Positions 1 through 7,758 of a stretch of DNA of 22,416 nucleotides are shown here, piece after piece; the stretch's first letter is position 1; every line of letters begins with the position of its first letter. The DNA lies in the NCBI GenBank assembly GCA_938003575.1, contig CALKYG010000195.1, forward strand, positions 1 through 22,416, read 5' to 3'. Below the pieces are notes generated by a model. The model was not told where the DNA came from, ran no database searches, and saw nothing but the letters and a program-made list of their open reading frames with translations. The stretch is from an uncultured Alphaproteobacteria bacterium. GTDB taxonomy: Bacteria; Pseudomonadota; Alphaproteobacteria; Caulobacterales; Parvularculaceae. Made by a program: the position numbers and the translations under genes.

Positions 1-226
1 GACCGAAAAGGCGCTCGACATCGCCCCTCACCTTCCCCGCTATGTCGAGATCATCGCCGCAGCGTCGGAGCGTGTCTCCGCCGATCGATTGAGCCATTCC
101 CATCAGGCGACCGAGGATCTCGCCCGCGCGCTTTCAGAGCAGGGAAAGCTGACGCGCGCGGCGCTGTGGTTTACGGGGATCGCCGCCCTGATCCTCGCCG
201 CCGTTCTCTTCTTCGATAAAATTTGA
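1..226 (+). CDS. ubiB: UbiB-type kinase-like ubiquinone biosynthesis protein, C-terminal end (partial)
   Basis: An open frame enters from the left edge (first full codon at base 2) and stops at 224-226, giving about 74 residues. The end is an amphipathic helical stretch followed by one hydrophobic segment (roughly ALWFTGIAALILAAVLFF) and the terminal residues DKI. UbiB (ABC1/ADCK family, needed for aerobic ubiquinone synthesis) ends in membrane helices of this kind and lies just upstream of coaBC in many alphaproteobacteria, as here. The kinase-like domain is outside the window, so the name rests on the tail and on the coaBC context. Another membrane-anchored protein cannot be excluded. Confidence 0.6.
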   Translation, partial: TEKALDIAPHLPRYVEIIAAASERVSADRLSHSHQATEDLARALSEQGKLTRAALWFTGIAALILAAVLFFDKI

Positions 227-235
227 ACGATTTTT

Positions 236-263
236 CGCACGCTATTTTCGTGCGCTCCTTTTC
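236..263 (+). terminator. Candidate intrinsic terminator after ubiB
   Basis: A perfect 6-bp GC-rich stem (CGCACG at 236-241 with CGTGCG at 249-254) encloses a 7-nt loop and is followed by the pyrimidine-rich CTCCTTTTC. It starts 10 bases after the ubiB stop. The T tract is interrupted, so termination may be partial. Confidence 0.45.
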
Positions 264-295
264 AAACTCCCGGCGGGGATCAGCGGGAGAGCGAG

Positions 296-895
296 ATGTT
301 CGGACTGAATTTCAAACGGAAGGCGGAAGCCGAGCCCGAAGGCGAATTCCTGATCGCGAGGCTGAACGCGCGCGTGCAGCCTATCGACCGCGGCGATTAC
401 TTCGAAGACCCGCTCGACGAGACGCTGAATGAGCTTGGGCTTGGCGCAGTCACCGGCGGCGGCACGCAGCTCGCCGACGAACCGGACGGCATCGAATTCG
501 TCGATCTTGAAATCGTCGTCGCCGACACGAGCGAGACGACGCGCCAGGCGATCATCGCCCGCCTTGAAGAAATCGGCGCGCCGAAAGGATCAAAGCTCAT
601 CAACGAGACGACCGGCGAGGAATTTCCTTTCGGAACGCATGAAGGCATGGCGATCTTCCTCAACGGGTCAGATCTTCCCGACAGTGTCTACGCGGAATGC
701 GACATCAATCATGTCATCGCGGAGCTTGACCGGCTGATGGGCGCCAAGGGCAAGTTCAAAGGCTATTGGGAAGGATCGCGCGAGACAGCGCTCTATTGCT
801 ACGGGCCGTCATTTGACGAGATGCGCGCCGCAGTGGCCAGTCTCCTCGACGATTACCCCTTATGCGCGAAAGCGCGCGTGACGCAGATCGCCTGA
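296..895 (+). CDS. Conserved hypothetical protein, 199 aa
   Basis: I do not recognise a named family with certainty. The product is acidic and soluble-looking, with no signal peptide or membrane helix. A glycine-rich motif VTGGGTQL (about residues 52-59) leads into a beta-alpha unit (IEFVDLEIVVAD, then a helix ending in IGAPKGSKL). A second half contains the phrases EGMAIFLNGSDLPDSVY and ALYCYGPSFDEM. The start is supported by a purine-rich GGGAGAG about 4 nt before the ATG. GC-rich third codon positions match the neighbouring genes, so this is a real gene. It stands alone between the ubiB terminator and a convergent acyltransferase. Nothing in the sequence fixes a function. Confidence 0.8.
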   Translation: MFGLNFKRKAEAEPEGEFLIARLNARVQPIDRGDYFEDPLDETLNELGLGAVTGGGTQLADEPDGIEFVDLEIVVADTSETTRQAIIARLEEIGAPKGSKLINETTGEEFPFGTHEGMAIFLNGSDLPDSVYAECDINHVIAELDRLMGAKGKFKGYWEGSRETALYCYGPSFDEMRAAVASLLDDYPLCAKARVTQIA

Positions 896-918
896 CGCCG
901 AAAGTTTCACCTTCTCGT

Positions 919-939
919 GCGGAATTCGCCTTATTCCGC
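919..939. other. 7-bp hairpin after the hypothetical gene
   Basis: GCGGAAT (919-925) and ATTCCGC (933-939) form a perfect stem with a 7-nt loop, 24 bases past the stop of the 199-aa gene. There is no T tract on either side. It could help end transcription with Rho or stabilise the mRNA 3' end. Confidence 0.35.
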
Positions 940-980
940 CGCCAAAGAGCGCCCCGTTAATAATGCCGAAGGGGGCTCAA

Positions 981-1106
981 ATGGCGGCGTTTTTCGACCA
1001 TTACTGGCGGGCGTTCTTTCGTTTCATCATCTTTGTCGGCGCATTTTTCCTGCGGCCGACGACGCCGAGACTGCGCAACGAGCGTCTCCGCGATGACGAA
1101 AAATAA
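981..1106 (+). CDS. Possible small membrane peptide, 41 aa
   Basis: An ATG at 981 is preceded by AAGGGGG about 5 nt upstream and opens a 41-codon frame ending at TAA 1104-1106. The product has a short N-terminus, one hydrophobic/aromatic segment (FFRFIIFVGAFFL, residues 12-24), and a basic-acidic tail rich in Arg and ending DDEK. This single-span, charged-tail form is typical of real bacterial small proteins. It fills an otherwise empty gap and ends 6 bases before the convergent acyltransferase stop. There is no homology evidence and it could be chance. Confidence 0.35.
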   Translation: MAAFFDHYWRAFFRFIIFVGAFFLRPTTPRLRNERLRDDEK

Positions 1107-1112
1107 CCGGCG

Positions 1113-2186
1113 TCAGCTCGCCGCTTCCGCTCTCGCCGCCAGTTTCTGGCGCAGCGCATCGACCGGCCGGTCGATCACGAGGTGAAGCGCGCCGGCCGCC
1201 GCGAGAGTTCCCGAAACGCTGAGCCAAACGCTCATTTCCGCCGGCGCCAGCCATTTGATCGTCGAAATCACCAGCACATGAACGATATAGATCGGGTAGC
1301 TGAGATCGCCGATGCGGCGGTCGATCGAACTGCGGCCGAGCGCGTGATGAATGAAGGGAAGCGCAAAAGCGAGCCCGAAAAAGAGAACGGCCCGTCCTTC
1401 CGCCGAGACGCCGAAAAGCCTTGCGTGAAAACCGATCAGGAGGACGAGCGCGGCAAGCGATGAAAAGCCGATGATCCGCGCTCGCGCCTCGCCGGCGAAG
1501 GCGACAAAAGCGGGCGTCAAGCGGAACGCCATCACGCCGAGGAGAAAAAGGCAGAGCTCGGAGGCGAACATCCGGCGCACCCAGAGATTGTAATCAACGC
1601 CGGCAATTTCCCAGCATATGCGGACGCCAAGGCTCGCCGCCGCGATGAGCGCGATCACCCATAGCCGCCGCTTCACGACGAAAGGCGCGATCGCATAAAA
1701 GGCAAGCTCAAGGCTGAGCGACCAGGCCTGCGGCACCAGCAGGAATTTCCACGCATCGATCCGTCCCTTCGCCTCGGTCGCGGCGACGTCGAGGACGAGA
1801 GATCCCGTCCCGCGCACCGCGTCGAACCAGACAAGCCATTCCTGGCCGATCATCGTCAGGTTCGAGAAGACGATCGAAAAAACCGCCAGCGGATCGGTCA
1901 ATACCGGAAAGAAGCGCGATTTGGCGTAGAGATTGGCGCCGCTGAAATACATCTCCGCCGCCGACAGGGCGAGCACCGTCAGATAGATCGGATAAAGCCG
2001 CAGCGCACGGTTAACGTAAAAAGTCCGGAGAGAACGGTACTTCCCGCTCAGCACCATCGCGATGAAATAGCCGGAGACGATGTAGAAGGCCTGCACCGCG
2101 ATGCCGCCGCTCATGAATGAGATGCCGGCCTTCGGCGTATGGTGAAGGACGACGCAGAGCGCGAGCAGAAATCGCAATAGTCCCAT
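1113..2186 (-). CDS. Acyltransferase family 3 membrane protein
   Basis: The 357-aa integral membrane protein has about ten hydrophobic segments. Its N-terminus carries the family signature: an arginine at residue 5 and the paired histidines of the LHH motif (15-16), followed by the GGIAVQAFYIVSGYFIA segment. A basic loop, RALRLYPIY, is the usual cytosolic motif of this family (PF01757). These enzymes move acetyl, succinyl or similar groups onto cell-surface sugars such as O-antigen, exopolysaccharide or glucans; the substrate here is unknown. The start is fixed by a strong GGGGAGGAGG on the minus strand about 7 nt before the ATG. It is transcribed away from coaBC, with 119 bp between starts, and no glycan-synthesis genes are nearby. 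Confidence 0.85.
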   Translation of the reverse strand: MGLLRFLLALCVVLHHTPKAGISFMSGGIAVQAFYIVSGYFIAMVLSGKYRSLRTFYVNRALRLYPIYLTVLALSAAEMYFSGANLYAKSRFFPVLTDPLAVFSIVFSNLTMIGQEWLVWFDAVRGTGSLVLDVAATEAKGRIDAWKFLLVPQAWSLSLELAFYAIAPFVVKRRLWVIALIAAASLGVRICWEIAGVDYNLWVRRMFASELCLFLLGVMAFRLTPAFVAFAGEARARIIGFSSLAALVLLIGFHARLFGVSAEGRAVLFFGLAFALPFIHHALGRSSIDRRIGDLSYPIYIVHVLVISTIKWLAPAEMSVWLSVSGTLAAAGALHLVIDRPVDALRQKLAARAEAAS

Positions 2187-2271
2187 GCCGCCGCCTCCTC
2201 CCCGCCCTCAATGGGAGCGCCAGTTGTCACGCCGCCGGCGCTGTCAACAATGCCGGCGTTCGCTGCGCGAT

Positions 2272-2290
2272 GGCGCTTTGCGCCGTTTTC
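2272..2290 (+). other. Hairpin plus T-rich run upstream of coaBC
   Basis: GGCGC (2272-2276), a TTT loop and GCGCC (2280-2284) form a perfect 5-bp stem followed by GTTTTC. It sits 15 bases before the chosen coaBC start codon. It resembles a small terminator or leader hairpin; its role is unknown. Confidence 0.3.
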
Positions 2291-2305
2291 GGCTATCAAT
2301 ACGGC

Positions 2306-3541
2306 ATGACCGAACGGCGCATTCTCCTCATCATCGGCGGCGGCGTCGCCGCCTACAAAAGCCTTGAACTGATCCGTCTCCTGTCGAAGCGCGGGATCAG
2401 GACGCGAGCAATCCTGACGAAGGCGGGCGCGGAGTTCGTGACGCCTCTGTCCGTCGGCTCGCTGACAGGCGACAAGGTTTATTCAGATCTCTTCAATCTG
2501 ACCGACGAGTCCGAGATGGGCCATATCGAGCTGTCGCGCTCGGCGGATCTCGTCGTCGTCGCGCCTGCGACGGCCGATCTGATGGCGAAGGCGGCGCAAG
2601 GCCTCGCCAACGACCTCGCCTCGACGGCGCTCCTCGCCACCGACAAACCGGTTCTGTTCGCTCCGGCGATGAATGTGCGGATGTGGGAGCACAAGGCGAC
2701 GCAACGCAACGTCCGTACCCTGATCGATGACGGCGCCCTCATAACAGGCCCTGACGAGGGCGAGATGGCCTGCGGCGAATTCGGGCCGGGGCGGATGTCG
2801 GAGCCGTTGGAGATCGCCGATGCGATCGAGGCCTATTTCTCCCGCATTTCGGGCGGCCCCCTTAAAGGAAAGCGCATGCTGGTCACCGCCGGGCCGACGC
2901 ATGAGCCGCTTGATCCCGTCCGCTACATCTCCAACCGCTCCTCGGGAAAGCAGGGCTACGCGATCGCCGAAGCGCTGCGCGATCTCGGCGCCGAGGTGAC
3001 GCTAGTCTCCGGGCCGACGGATCTTCGCGATCCCGCCGGCTTTAAAACGCTGCGCGTCGAAAGCGCGCGCCAAATGCTCACTGCAGTGGAATCGTCACTG
3101 CCCGCTGATTGCGCGATCATGTGCGCGGCGGTCGCCGACTACCGTCCCGAGATCGAAACCGATCACAAGATCAAGAAAGAGCGCGGCGGCCTCACCAATA
3201 TTCCGCTTGCGGAGAATCCCGACATTTTGAAGACGATCGCCGCCTTGAAGGAGGGGCGCCCGAAGCTTGTCATCGGTTTCGCCGCTGAAACGGATGATGT
3301 CGTCAATCACGCCCGCGCCAAGCGCCTCCGGAAGGGATGCGACTGGATCGTCGCCAATGACGTCTCGGCCGGCGCGCATTGCGCCATGGGCGGCGACATC
3401 AACACGGTCACGCTGATTACGCCCGAGCGCGAGGAGCGCTGGCCGGAACTCGATAAGCACGATGTCGCGCGCCGCCTCGCCGAGCGGATCGCCGCCGCGC
3501 TGCGCGAGCCGCCCCTGAGCCCAGCGCGCGCGGCGGAGTGA
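2306..3541 (+). CDS. coaBC: Bifunctional phosphopantothenoylcysteine decarboxylase / phosphopantothenate-cysteine ligase
   Basis: The 411-aa protein carries out two steps of coenzyme A synthesis: CTP-dependent joining of 4'-phosphopantothenate and cysteine (CoaB, C-terminal half), then decarboxylation to 4'-phosphopantetheine (CoaC, N-terminal half, FMN enzyme). The CoaC half opens with RILLIIGGGVAAYK, carries the HIELSRSADL histidine region, the APAMNVRMW (PxMNxxMW) motif and the substrate-clamp cysteine in EMACGEFGPGRM. The CoaB half begins at LVTAGPTHEPLDPVRYISN and has the KIKK lysine motif. I chose the ATG at 2306 because family members begin a few residues before the glycine-rich motif. 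An in-frame ATG at 2270 would add 12 residues. Neither start has a good ribosome site, so a leaderless transcript is possible. Linkage to ubiB is usual in this class. Confidence 0.95.
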   Translation: MTERRILLIIGGGVAAYKSLELIRLLSKRGIRTRAILTKAGAEFVTPLSVGSLTGDKVYSDLFNLTDESEMGHIELSRSADLVVVAPATADLMAKAAQGLANDLASTALLATDKPVLFAPAMNVRMWEHKATQRNVRTLIDDGALITGPDEGEMACGEFGPGRMSEPLEIADAIEAYFSRISGGPLKGKRMLVTAGPTHEPLDPVRYISNRSSGKQGYAIAEALRDLGAEVTLVSGPTDLRDPAGFKTLRVESARQMLTAVESSLPADCAIMCAAVADYRPEIETDHKIKKERGGLTNIPLAENPDILKTIAALKEGRPKLVIGFAAETDDVVNHARAKRLRKGCDWIVANDVSAGAHCAMGGDINTVTLITPEREERWPELDKHDVARRLAERIAAALREPPLSPARAAE

Positions 3542-3572
3542 TCCGGCCGCATTTCCAGACGCCGCATCAGGG

Positions 3573-4136
3573 CTAAGACAGCGAATTGAGAAGAATGACT
3601 GCGCCGATAACGGCGAAAACCGCCGCCGCTGCAATCCGCACATAGTTTAACGGAACGATCTTCGTCGCCGCCTCGCCGAAAAAGACGGCGGGAATATTGA
3701 CGATCATCATGCCGAGCGTCGTTCCCGCCGCCACTGCGACGATTTCATTGAAACGCGCGGCGAGCAATGAGGTCGCGATCTGCGTCTTGTCGCCGATTTC
3801 AACGAAGAAGAACGCGATCGCCGTCGCCAAAAAGACGCCGCCGTGGATTTTTCTCACGACCTCGCCGTCTTCCTTGTCGGGAATGAGCGCCCAGAGCGCC
3901 ATGAGAACAAAAGCGGCCCCGACGAGACTCTGGAAAAACTTTCCTTCGAGGAATGCGGCGACATAAAAGCCGGCCGCCGCCGCGGCCGCATGATTGAGCA
4001 AGGTGGCGGCGAGGATGCCGAGAATGATTGGAACGGGCTTCCTGAATTTCGCCGCGAGGACGATCGCGAGAAGCTGCGTCTTGTCGCCGATCTCTGCGAG
4101 CGCGACGATGCCGACAGAAGTCAAGAACGCGTCCAT
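3573..4136 (-). CDS. GDT1/TMEM165 (UPF0016) family cation exporter, probably Mn2+
   Basis: This 187-aa membrane protein is built as a tandem duplication. Each half carries the family signature ExGDKT: AEIGDKTQ at residues 14-21 and VEIGDKTQ at 112-119, both within hydrophobic helices. A polar linker (IPDKEDGEVVRK) separates the halves. The family comprises cation/H+ antiporters of Golgi, chloroplasts and bacteria. Bacterial members such as MneA export manganese and protect from Mn excess, so Mn2+ export is the likely role. The upstream leader lacks the sequence elements expected of a yybP-ykoY manganese riboswitch. It is divergent from the potassium-channel gene, and an FNR/FixK-like palindrome lies about 100 bp before its start. 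Confidence 0.9.
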   Translation of the reverse strand: MDAFLTSVGIVALAEIGDKTQLLAIVLAAKFRKPVPIILGILAATLLNHAAAAAAGFYVAAFLEGKFFQSLVGAAFVLMALWALIPDKEDGEVVRKIHGGVFLATAIAFFFVEIGDKTQIATSLLAARFNEIVAVAAGTTLGMMIVNIPAVFFGEAATKIVPLNYVRIAAAAVFAVIGAVILLNSLS

Positions 4137-4234
4137 GAGCCCTCGTGTTGCCGCATCCGCCGGCGCCTCGAGCGGACAGGCGACGCAGCCGCATAAAGGG
4201 AGAGGGGGCGAAATAAAAGGGCGTGGCGGCCTTT

Positions 4235-4248
4235 TTGACCGCGATCAA
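4235..4248. promoter_or_regulatory. FNR/FixK-type palindrome in a divergent promoter region
   Basis: TTGACCGCGATCAA matches the TTGA-N6-TCAA consensus recognised by FNR/FixK/Anr regulators, with perfect half-sites. Its centre is about 62 bp before the potassium-channel start and about 105 bp before the exporter start. The first distance would suit activation from about -40 if the 5' leader is short. The match is seen; binding is inferred. Confidence 0.45.
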
Positions 4249-4303
4249 ATGGCGCGGCTGCGACGGCCCTATTCTTTGCGCCGAAAGATGGACGGCGATC
4301 GAC

Positions 4304-4798
4304 ATGGATCAGGAACTCTTGACGCTCCTCATCAATCTCGCAGCTGCTAGCGGCATGGTCGCCCTCACCGTCATCATCCATTTCGCCGGCCTTTTGCGCT
4401 TGTCGCATCTGATGAGCGGCGCCCATGCGCGGCTCAAGACGCAGACCGAAAGGATGCGCCAGGCGCTCGTCATTCTTCTCGCCGTATTCGGCGTTTTCGC
4501 GCTCCATACGATCGAGGTCTGGAGCTACGCTTTTTTCTTCTGGCGTCTCCACGAAATTGAGACATTCGAAGCGGCGCTTTACTTTTCCACCGTCACCTTT
4601 GCGACGCTAGGTTATGGCGATCTTGTGCTTTCGGAACGGTGGCGGCTTTTCGCGGCGATTGAGTCGGTCAACGGCGTCATTCTGGTCGGCTGGTCGACAG
4701 CGTTTCTTTTCACGGTGACGAGCCGGCTTCGCCTACTTGAGCATGAGTGGGCGGAGCCTCGGCGTGACGGGATCGGCGCCGGCGGCGGCGGCCGCTGA
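4304..4798 (+). CDS. Small potassium-channel-like membrane protein (Ion_trans_2 type)
   Basis: The 164-aa protein has hydrophobic segments near residues 17-32 and 54-80, then a pore-helix region STVTFA and the potassium selectivity filter TLGYGD (101-106), then a last helix (about 115-140). It ends in a short polar tail containing a glycine run. The filter makes K+ conduction likely. No RCK/TrkA or cyclic-nucleotide domain is present, so gating is not evident. I chose ATG 4304; an in-frame GTG at 4223 would add 27 unlike residues and place the FNR-like box inside the gene. No strong ribosome site is visible. An oxygen-responsive palindrome about 60 bp upstream suggests redox control, which is inference. 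Confidence 0.8.
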   Translation: MDQELLTLLINLAAASGMVALTVIIHFAGLLRLSHLMSGAHARLKTQTERMRQALVILLAVFGVFALHTIEVWSYAFFFWRLHEIETFEAALYFSTVTFATLGYGDLVLSERWRLFAAIESVNGVILVGWSTAFLFTVTSRLRLLEHEWAEPRRDGIGAGGGGR

Positions 4799-4977
4799 AC
4801 GCCGCCGAAGAGACCTCGCCGCTTCCAGCGCCGCATGACGTCAGATGACCGTGGACCAGGCATTTTTTCTCGACCGGCCGGATCTGCCGTTCGCGCGACA
4901 GGCGAAACAAGGCCTTGAATTTCCGCTTTTCCGCGAATTTTTTCTCTATACGGATCAATAGCTTGCCATGCCGTACG

Positions 4978-4993
4978 AAGTTATCCCCCACCT
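4978..4993 (-). repeat. 16-bp element shared with 20228-20243 (inverted copy)
   Basis: Read on the minus strand, this is AGGTGGGGGATAACTT. The identical 16-mer is found on the plus strand at 20228-20243, in the only other large noncoding gap of the window. It overlaps the first unit of the 12-bp repeat array. A chance match of this length somewhere in 22 kb is not negligible. Confidence 0.45.
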
Positions 4994-5016
4994 TATCCCC
5001 CAGTTTATCCCCCTCC
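4981..5016 (+). repeat. Three tandem 12-bp repeats with a TTATCCCCC core
   Basis: Units start at 4981, 4993 and 5005, exactly 12 bp apart. Each begins with an identical TTATCCCCC and ends in a variable triplet (ACC, AGT, TCC). The core differs from the DnaA box TTATCCACA at two positions. The iteron-like phasing places the sites on one DNA face roughly every turn. A cooperative protein-binding array is one reading. Confidence 0.75.
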
Positions 5017-5127
5017 TTCCGTCAGGCCCTATGATTGCTGGACGCTATGATGCGGACCGCGAAGGAAAGGAGGAGGCCGATGGCAAACGCAACCGCAACA
5101 GCCGCCGTTGCGCCGTCTTCATCTGGG

Positions 5128-5153
5128 CCAATCTCCGACCTGCCGGAGATTGG
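5128..5153. other. Perfect 10-bp inverted repeat with 6-nt loop
   Basis: CCAATCTCCG (5128-5137) pairs fully with CGGAGATTGG (5144-5153) across a 6-nt loop. No T tract follows on either strand. It lies about 130 bp beyond the maeB stop, so it may be a secondary mRNA-end structure or a binding site. Confidence 0.5.
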
Positions 5154-5257
5154 GAGAAATCCGCTACGATCCATTCAATTGCCCGCCGCGAAGGCCGCAG
5201 GAATTGGGGGCCTTCCTCCGGAGGCTCCAGGCGCAAGATTCACACGGATAGTCAGCT

Positions 5258-5274
5258 TAAGCGGACGCCGCTTA
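5258..5274 (-). terminator. maeB: Hairpin just past maeB
   Basis: TAAGCGG and CCGCTTA (5258-5264 with 5268-5274) form a perfect 7-bp stem with a 3-nt loop, beginning 13 bases after the maeB stop on the minus strand. There is no T tract, so it would be a weak intrinsic terminator or a 3'-end stabiliser. Confidence 0.4.
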
Positions 5275-5286
5275 CGCCACGGCGCG

Positions 5287-7581
5287 TCACGCGGACTTGC
5301 CGGCCCAGACGCGGTGCTCGGTGTCGAGATTGTAGGCGGCCATGGCCGCGAGCGTCACAATGTCGGGCACACGCGCGCCGATCTGCGCGATCTGGACCGG
5401 CCGCGCGAGGCCGATCAGCAAGGGACCAAGGACCGTCGCGCCGCCGACCTCGCCCAGCAGCTTCGTCGAAATGGCCGCCGAATGCACGCCCGGCGTCACC
5501 AGCACATTCGCCTCGCCCTTGAGGCGCGAGAACGGGTAGGCTTGACGGATTTTCTCATTGAGCGCCATCCGCGGCGTCATCTCGCCCTCATATTCGAAGT
5601 CGATGTCGTCGCGTCCGTCGAGGATCTTGACGGCGCCCGAAACGCGGCGGGAATGCTCCGTGTCGGGGTTGCCGAAATTCGAATGCGAGATGAAAGCAAG
5701 CTTGGGCGCATAGCCGAGATCGCGGGCGGCATGCGCGACCTGCACGCCTATTTCTGCGAGATCCTGCGAGGTCGGCAATTCGGTGATGTTGGTGTCAGCG
5801 ACGAACAGCGTTCGGCCTCTGGCGAGAATGATGCAAAGGCCGATCAGCCGCTCGCCCGGACGGGGATCAAGCGCGAGACGAACATTGGCGAGCGCGACGT
5901 CATAATGGCGCGTCACACCTGTCACCATTCCGTCAGCGTGACCGTGAGCGAGCATGCATGCGGCGTACACGTTGCGGTCGTTGTTGGCGAGCCGCATCAC
6001 GTCCCGGCGAAGGTACCCCTTGCGCTGCAGGCGCTCGTAAAGATACTCCGTGTAGAGAGTCGTGTTCGGCGCCGTCCGGGAATGATAGATTTCAAATTCC
6101 GCGTCCGGGGGCAGTCCGGCGGATTTAAGACCCTCGCGAACCATCTCCTCGCGGCCGATCAGGATCGCCTTGCCGAGACCTTCCTGCTGAAAGGCGTAGG
6201 CGGCGCGCAGGACGACCTCCTCCTCGCCTTCAGCGAAGACAATGCGCTTCGGCTCGGCGGCGGAGCGCAAAGAAGAATAAACCTTCTGCAGGAACGACGC
6301 CGAAGGGTCAGTCCGCGCCGCGAGCTTTTCCGCATATTCGCTGAGATCCTCGATCGGTTTTCGCGCAACGCCGCTGTCGGCCGCGGCTTTTGCGACCGCG
6401 GGCGGAATGGTGGAGATAAGGCGCGGATCAAACGGCGTCGGAATGATGTAGCCGGGTCCGTATTTCAGCCGCTTTCCATAGGCTTCGGCGACCTCGTCCG
6501 GCACGTCGACGCGCGCGAGCTTCGCCAGCGCCTGGGCGCAGGCGATCTTCATTTCCTCATTTATCGTTCGGGCGCGCGCATCGAGCGCGCCTCGGAAGAT
6601 GTAGGGAAAGCCGAGAACGTTGTTCACCTGGTTCGGATAGTCGGAGCGCCCGGTCGCGATGATCGCGTCGGACCTGACCGCCGTGATTTCCTCGGGCGTA
6701 ATCTCCGGCGTCGGATTGGCCATGGCGAAGATGATCGGGTTCTTCGCCATCGACTTCACCATCGCCTGCGTCGCGGCGCCCGCAACCGAGAGGCCGATGA
6801 AGACGTCGGCGCCGTCCATTGCTTCGGCAAGCGTGCGCTTGTCGGTGTCGACAGCATGCGCCGACCGCCATTGGTCAAGCTGTCGGCCCTTATGGAGCAC
6901 GCCTTTGGAATCGCAGACGAGCGCATTCTCGTGCGGCAGGCCCATCGCCTTGATGAGGCCGATGACGGAAAGCGCCGAGGAGCCGGCGCCGGAAACCGCG
7001 ACCTTGATTTCCCTTATCGACTTGCCAGTGATATCGAGCGCGTTCAAAAGCCCCGCCGCCGCGATGATCGCTGTGCCGTGCTGGTCGTCATGGAACACTG
7101 GAATATCCATGATTTCCTTGAGGCGCTGCTCGATAATGAAGCTCTCTGGCGCGGCAATGTCTTCGAGATTGATTCCGCCGAACGCCGGACCGAGATAGCG
7201 CACGCAGTTGATGAAGGCTTCGGGGTCCCTCGTATCGACCTCGATATCGACGGAATCGATGTCGGCGAACCGCTTGAAAAGGACCGCCTTGCCCTCCATC
7301 ACGGGCTTGGAGGCGAGCGCGCCAAGGTCGCCGAGGCCGAGAATCGCCGTTCCGTTCGAAATGACGGCGACCATGTTGCCTTTCGACGTATAGTCATACG
7401 CAAGGTCGGGATCGCGGGCGATTTCTTTCACCGGCACGGCGACCCCCGGGCTGTAGGCCAGCGACAGGTCCCTCTGCGTCGCCATCGGCTTGGTCGGCGT
7501 TATCTCGAGCTTTCCGGGCTTTGCGCCCTTATGAAAGGCAAGCGCTTCGGCGTCGGAAACTTTGGTCGAGGAATCGTCCAT
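5287..7581 (-). CDS. maeB: NADP-dependent malic enzyme with C-terminal phosphotransacetylase-like domain
   Basis: The 764-aa protein oxidatively decarboxylates malate to pyruvate, making NADPH. The malic-enzyme part (about residues 1-430) shows [15 protein letters not shown] with catalytic Tyr43, the lysine in GKAVLFKRF (98), the metal-binding acidic residues in INLED and FHDDQHGTA, and the nucleotide loop GAGSSA (198-203). The remainder (about 440-764) is phosphotransacetylase-like, ending with [13 protein letters not shown]. In characterised MaeB enzymes this domain does not catalyse but binds acetyl-CoA as a feedback inhibitor. I chose ATG 7581, which matches the usual MaeB N-terminus and length; a TTG at 7662 would add 27 residues of low-complexity sequence. 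It is divergent from nfuA, with 177 bp between the starts. Confidence 0.95.
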   Translation of the reverse strand: MDDSSTKVSDAEALAFHKGAKPGKLEITPTKPMATQRDLSLAYSPGVAVPVKEIARDPDLAYDYTSKGNMVAVISNGTAILGLGDLGALASKPVMEGKAVLFKRFADIDSVDIEVDTRDPEAFINCVRYLGPAFGGINLEDIAAPESFIIEQRLKEIMDIPVFHDDQHGTAIIAAAGLLNALDITGKSIREIKVAVSGAGSSALSVIGLIKAMGLPHENALVCDSKGVLHKGRQLDQWRSAHAVDTDKRTLAEAMDGADVFIGLSVAGAATQAMVKSMAKNPIIFAMANPTPEITPEEITAVRSDAIIATGRSDYPNQVNNVLGFPYIFRGALDARARTINEEMKIACAQALAKLARVDVPDEVAEAYGKRLKYGPGYIIPTPFDPRLISTIPPAVAKAAADSGVARKPIEDLSEYAEKLAARTDPSASFLQKVYSSLRSAAEPKRIVFAEGEEEVVLRAAYAFQQEGLGKAILIGREEMVREGLKSAGLPPDAEFEIYHSRTAPNTTLYTEYLYERLQRKGYLRRDVMRLANNDRNVYAACMLAHGHADGMVTGVTRHYDVALANVRLALDPRPGERLIGLCIILARGRTLFVADTNITELPTSQDLAEIGVQVAHAARDLGYAPKLAFISHSNFGNPDTEHSRRVSGAVKILDGRDDIDFEYEGEMTPRMALNEKIRQAYPFSRLKGEANVLVTPGVHSAAISTKLLGEVGGATVLGPLLIGLARPVQIAQIGARVPDIVTLAAMAAYNLDTEHRVWAGKSA

Positions 7582-7758
7582 AGCGGCCCCATCAGCGCCC
7601 GGCGCGGCGCCAGAAGATTGATTGATCGGCCGAGCCTTAGCCCCGCTGGAAGTCGGCGGCAATCACACGTCCGCGAATTCCGGGACGGCGGGGCGCTTTC
7701 CCTTGTGGCGGACGGGGCGGGGGCCTAGATGACGATCAAGAGAAGAGGCCTCATTCCG

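Larger units (their letters stand above)
4799..5286. other. Noncoding 488-bp region between the channel gene and maeB
   Basis: This gap lies between the 3' ends of two converging genes. It holds an AT-richer part around 4916-4950 (a bulged AATT/CGC stem followed by six T, possibly ending the channel transcript), three tandem 12-bp repeats at 4981-5016, a strong Shine-Dalgarno-like run AAAGGAGGAGG (5066-5076) before an ATG at 5080, a 10-bp hairpin at 5128-5153 and a 7-bp hairpin at 5258-5274. A 38-codon frame at 4845-4961 has no ribosome site. I see no gene I can support. The amount of structure is unusual for a convergent gap. Confidence 0.5.

Noticed and set aside
4137..4303. A yybP-ykoY manganese riboswitch before the GDT1-type exporter
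   Set aside because: The conserved core sequence elements are not present on the minus strand.
4845..4961. A 38-codon plus-strand frame (MTVDQAFFLDRPDL...)
   Set aside because: The composition looks protein-like, but there is no ribosome site and no homology I recognise.
4710..4991. A 93-codon minus-strand frame with a basic product, starting at GTG inside the repeat array
   Set aside because: The end overlaps the channel gene, the second half is Arg-rich low complexity, and there is no independent support.
4981..5016. Chromosomal origin of replication
   Set aside because: There are only three imperfect DnaA-like boxes, no AT-rich unwinding element and no origin-linked genes such as hemE, parAB or dnaA.
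5035..7728. An 897-codon plus-strand frame opposite maeB
   Set aside because: The translation is Arg/Asp-rich with no family motif, and maeB on the other strand has every catalytic motif. Only its 5' part before 5287 is kept as a low-interest note.
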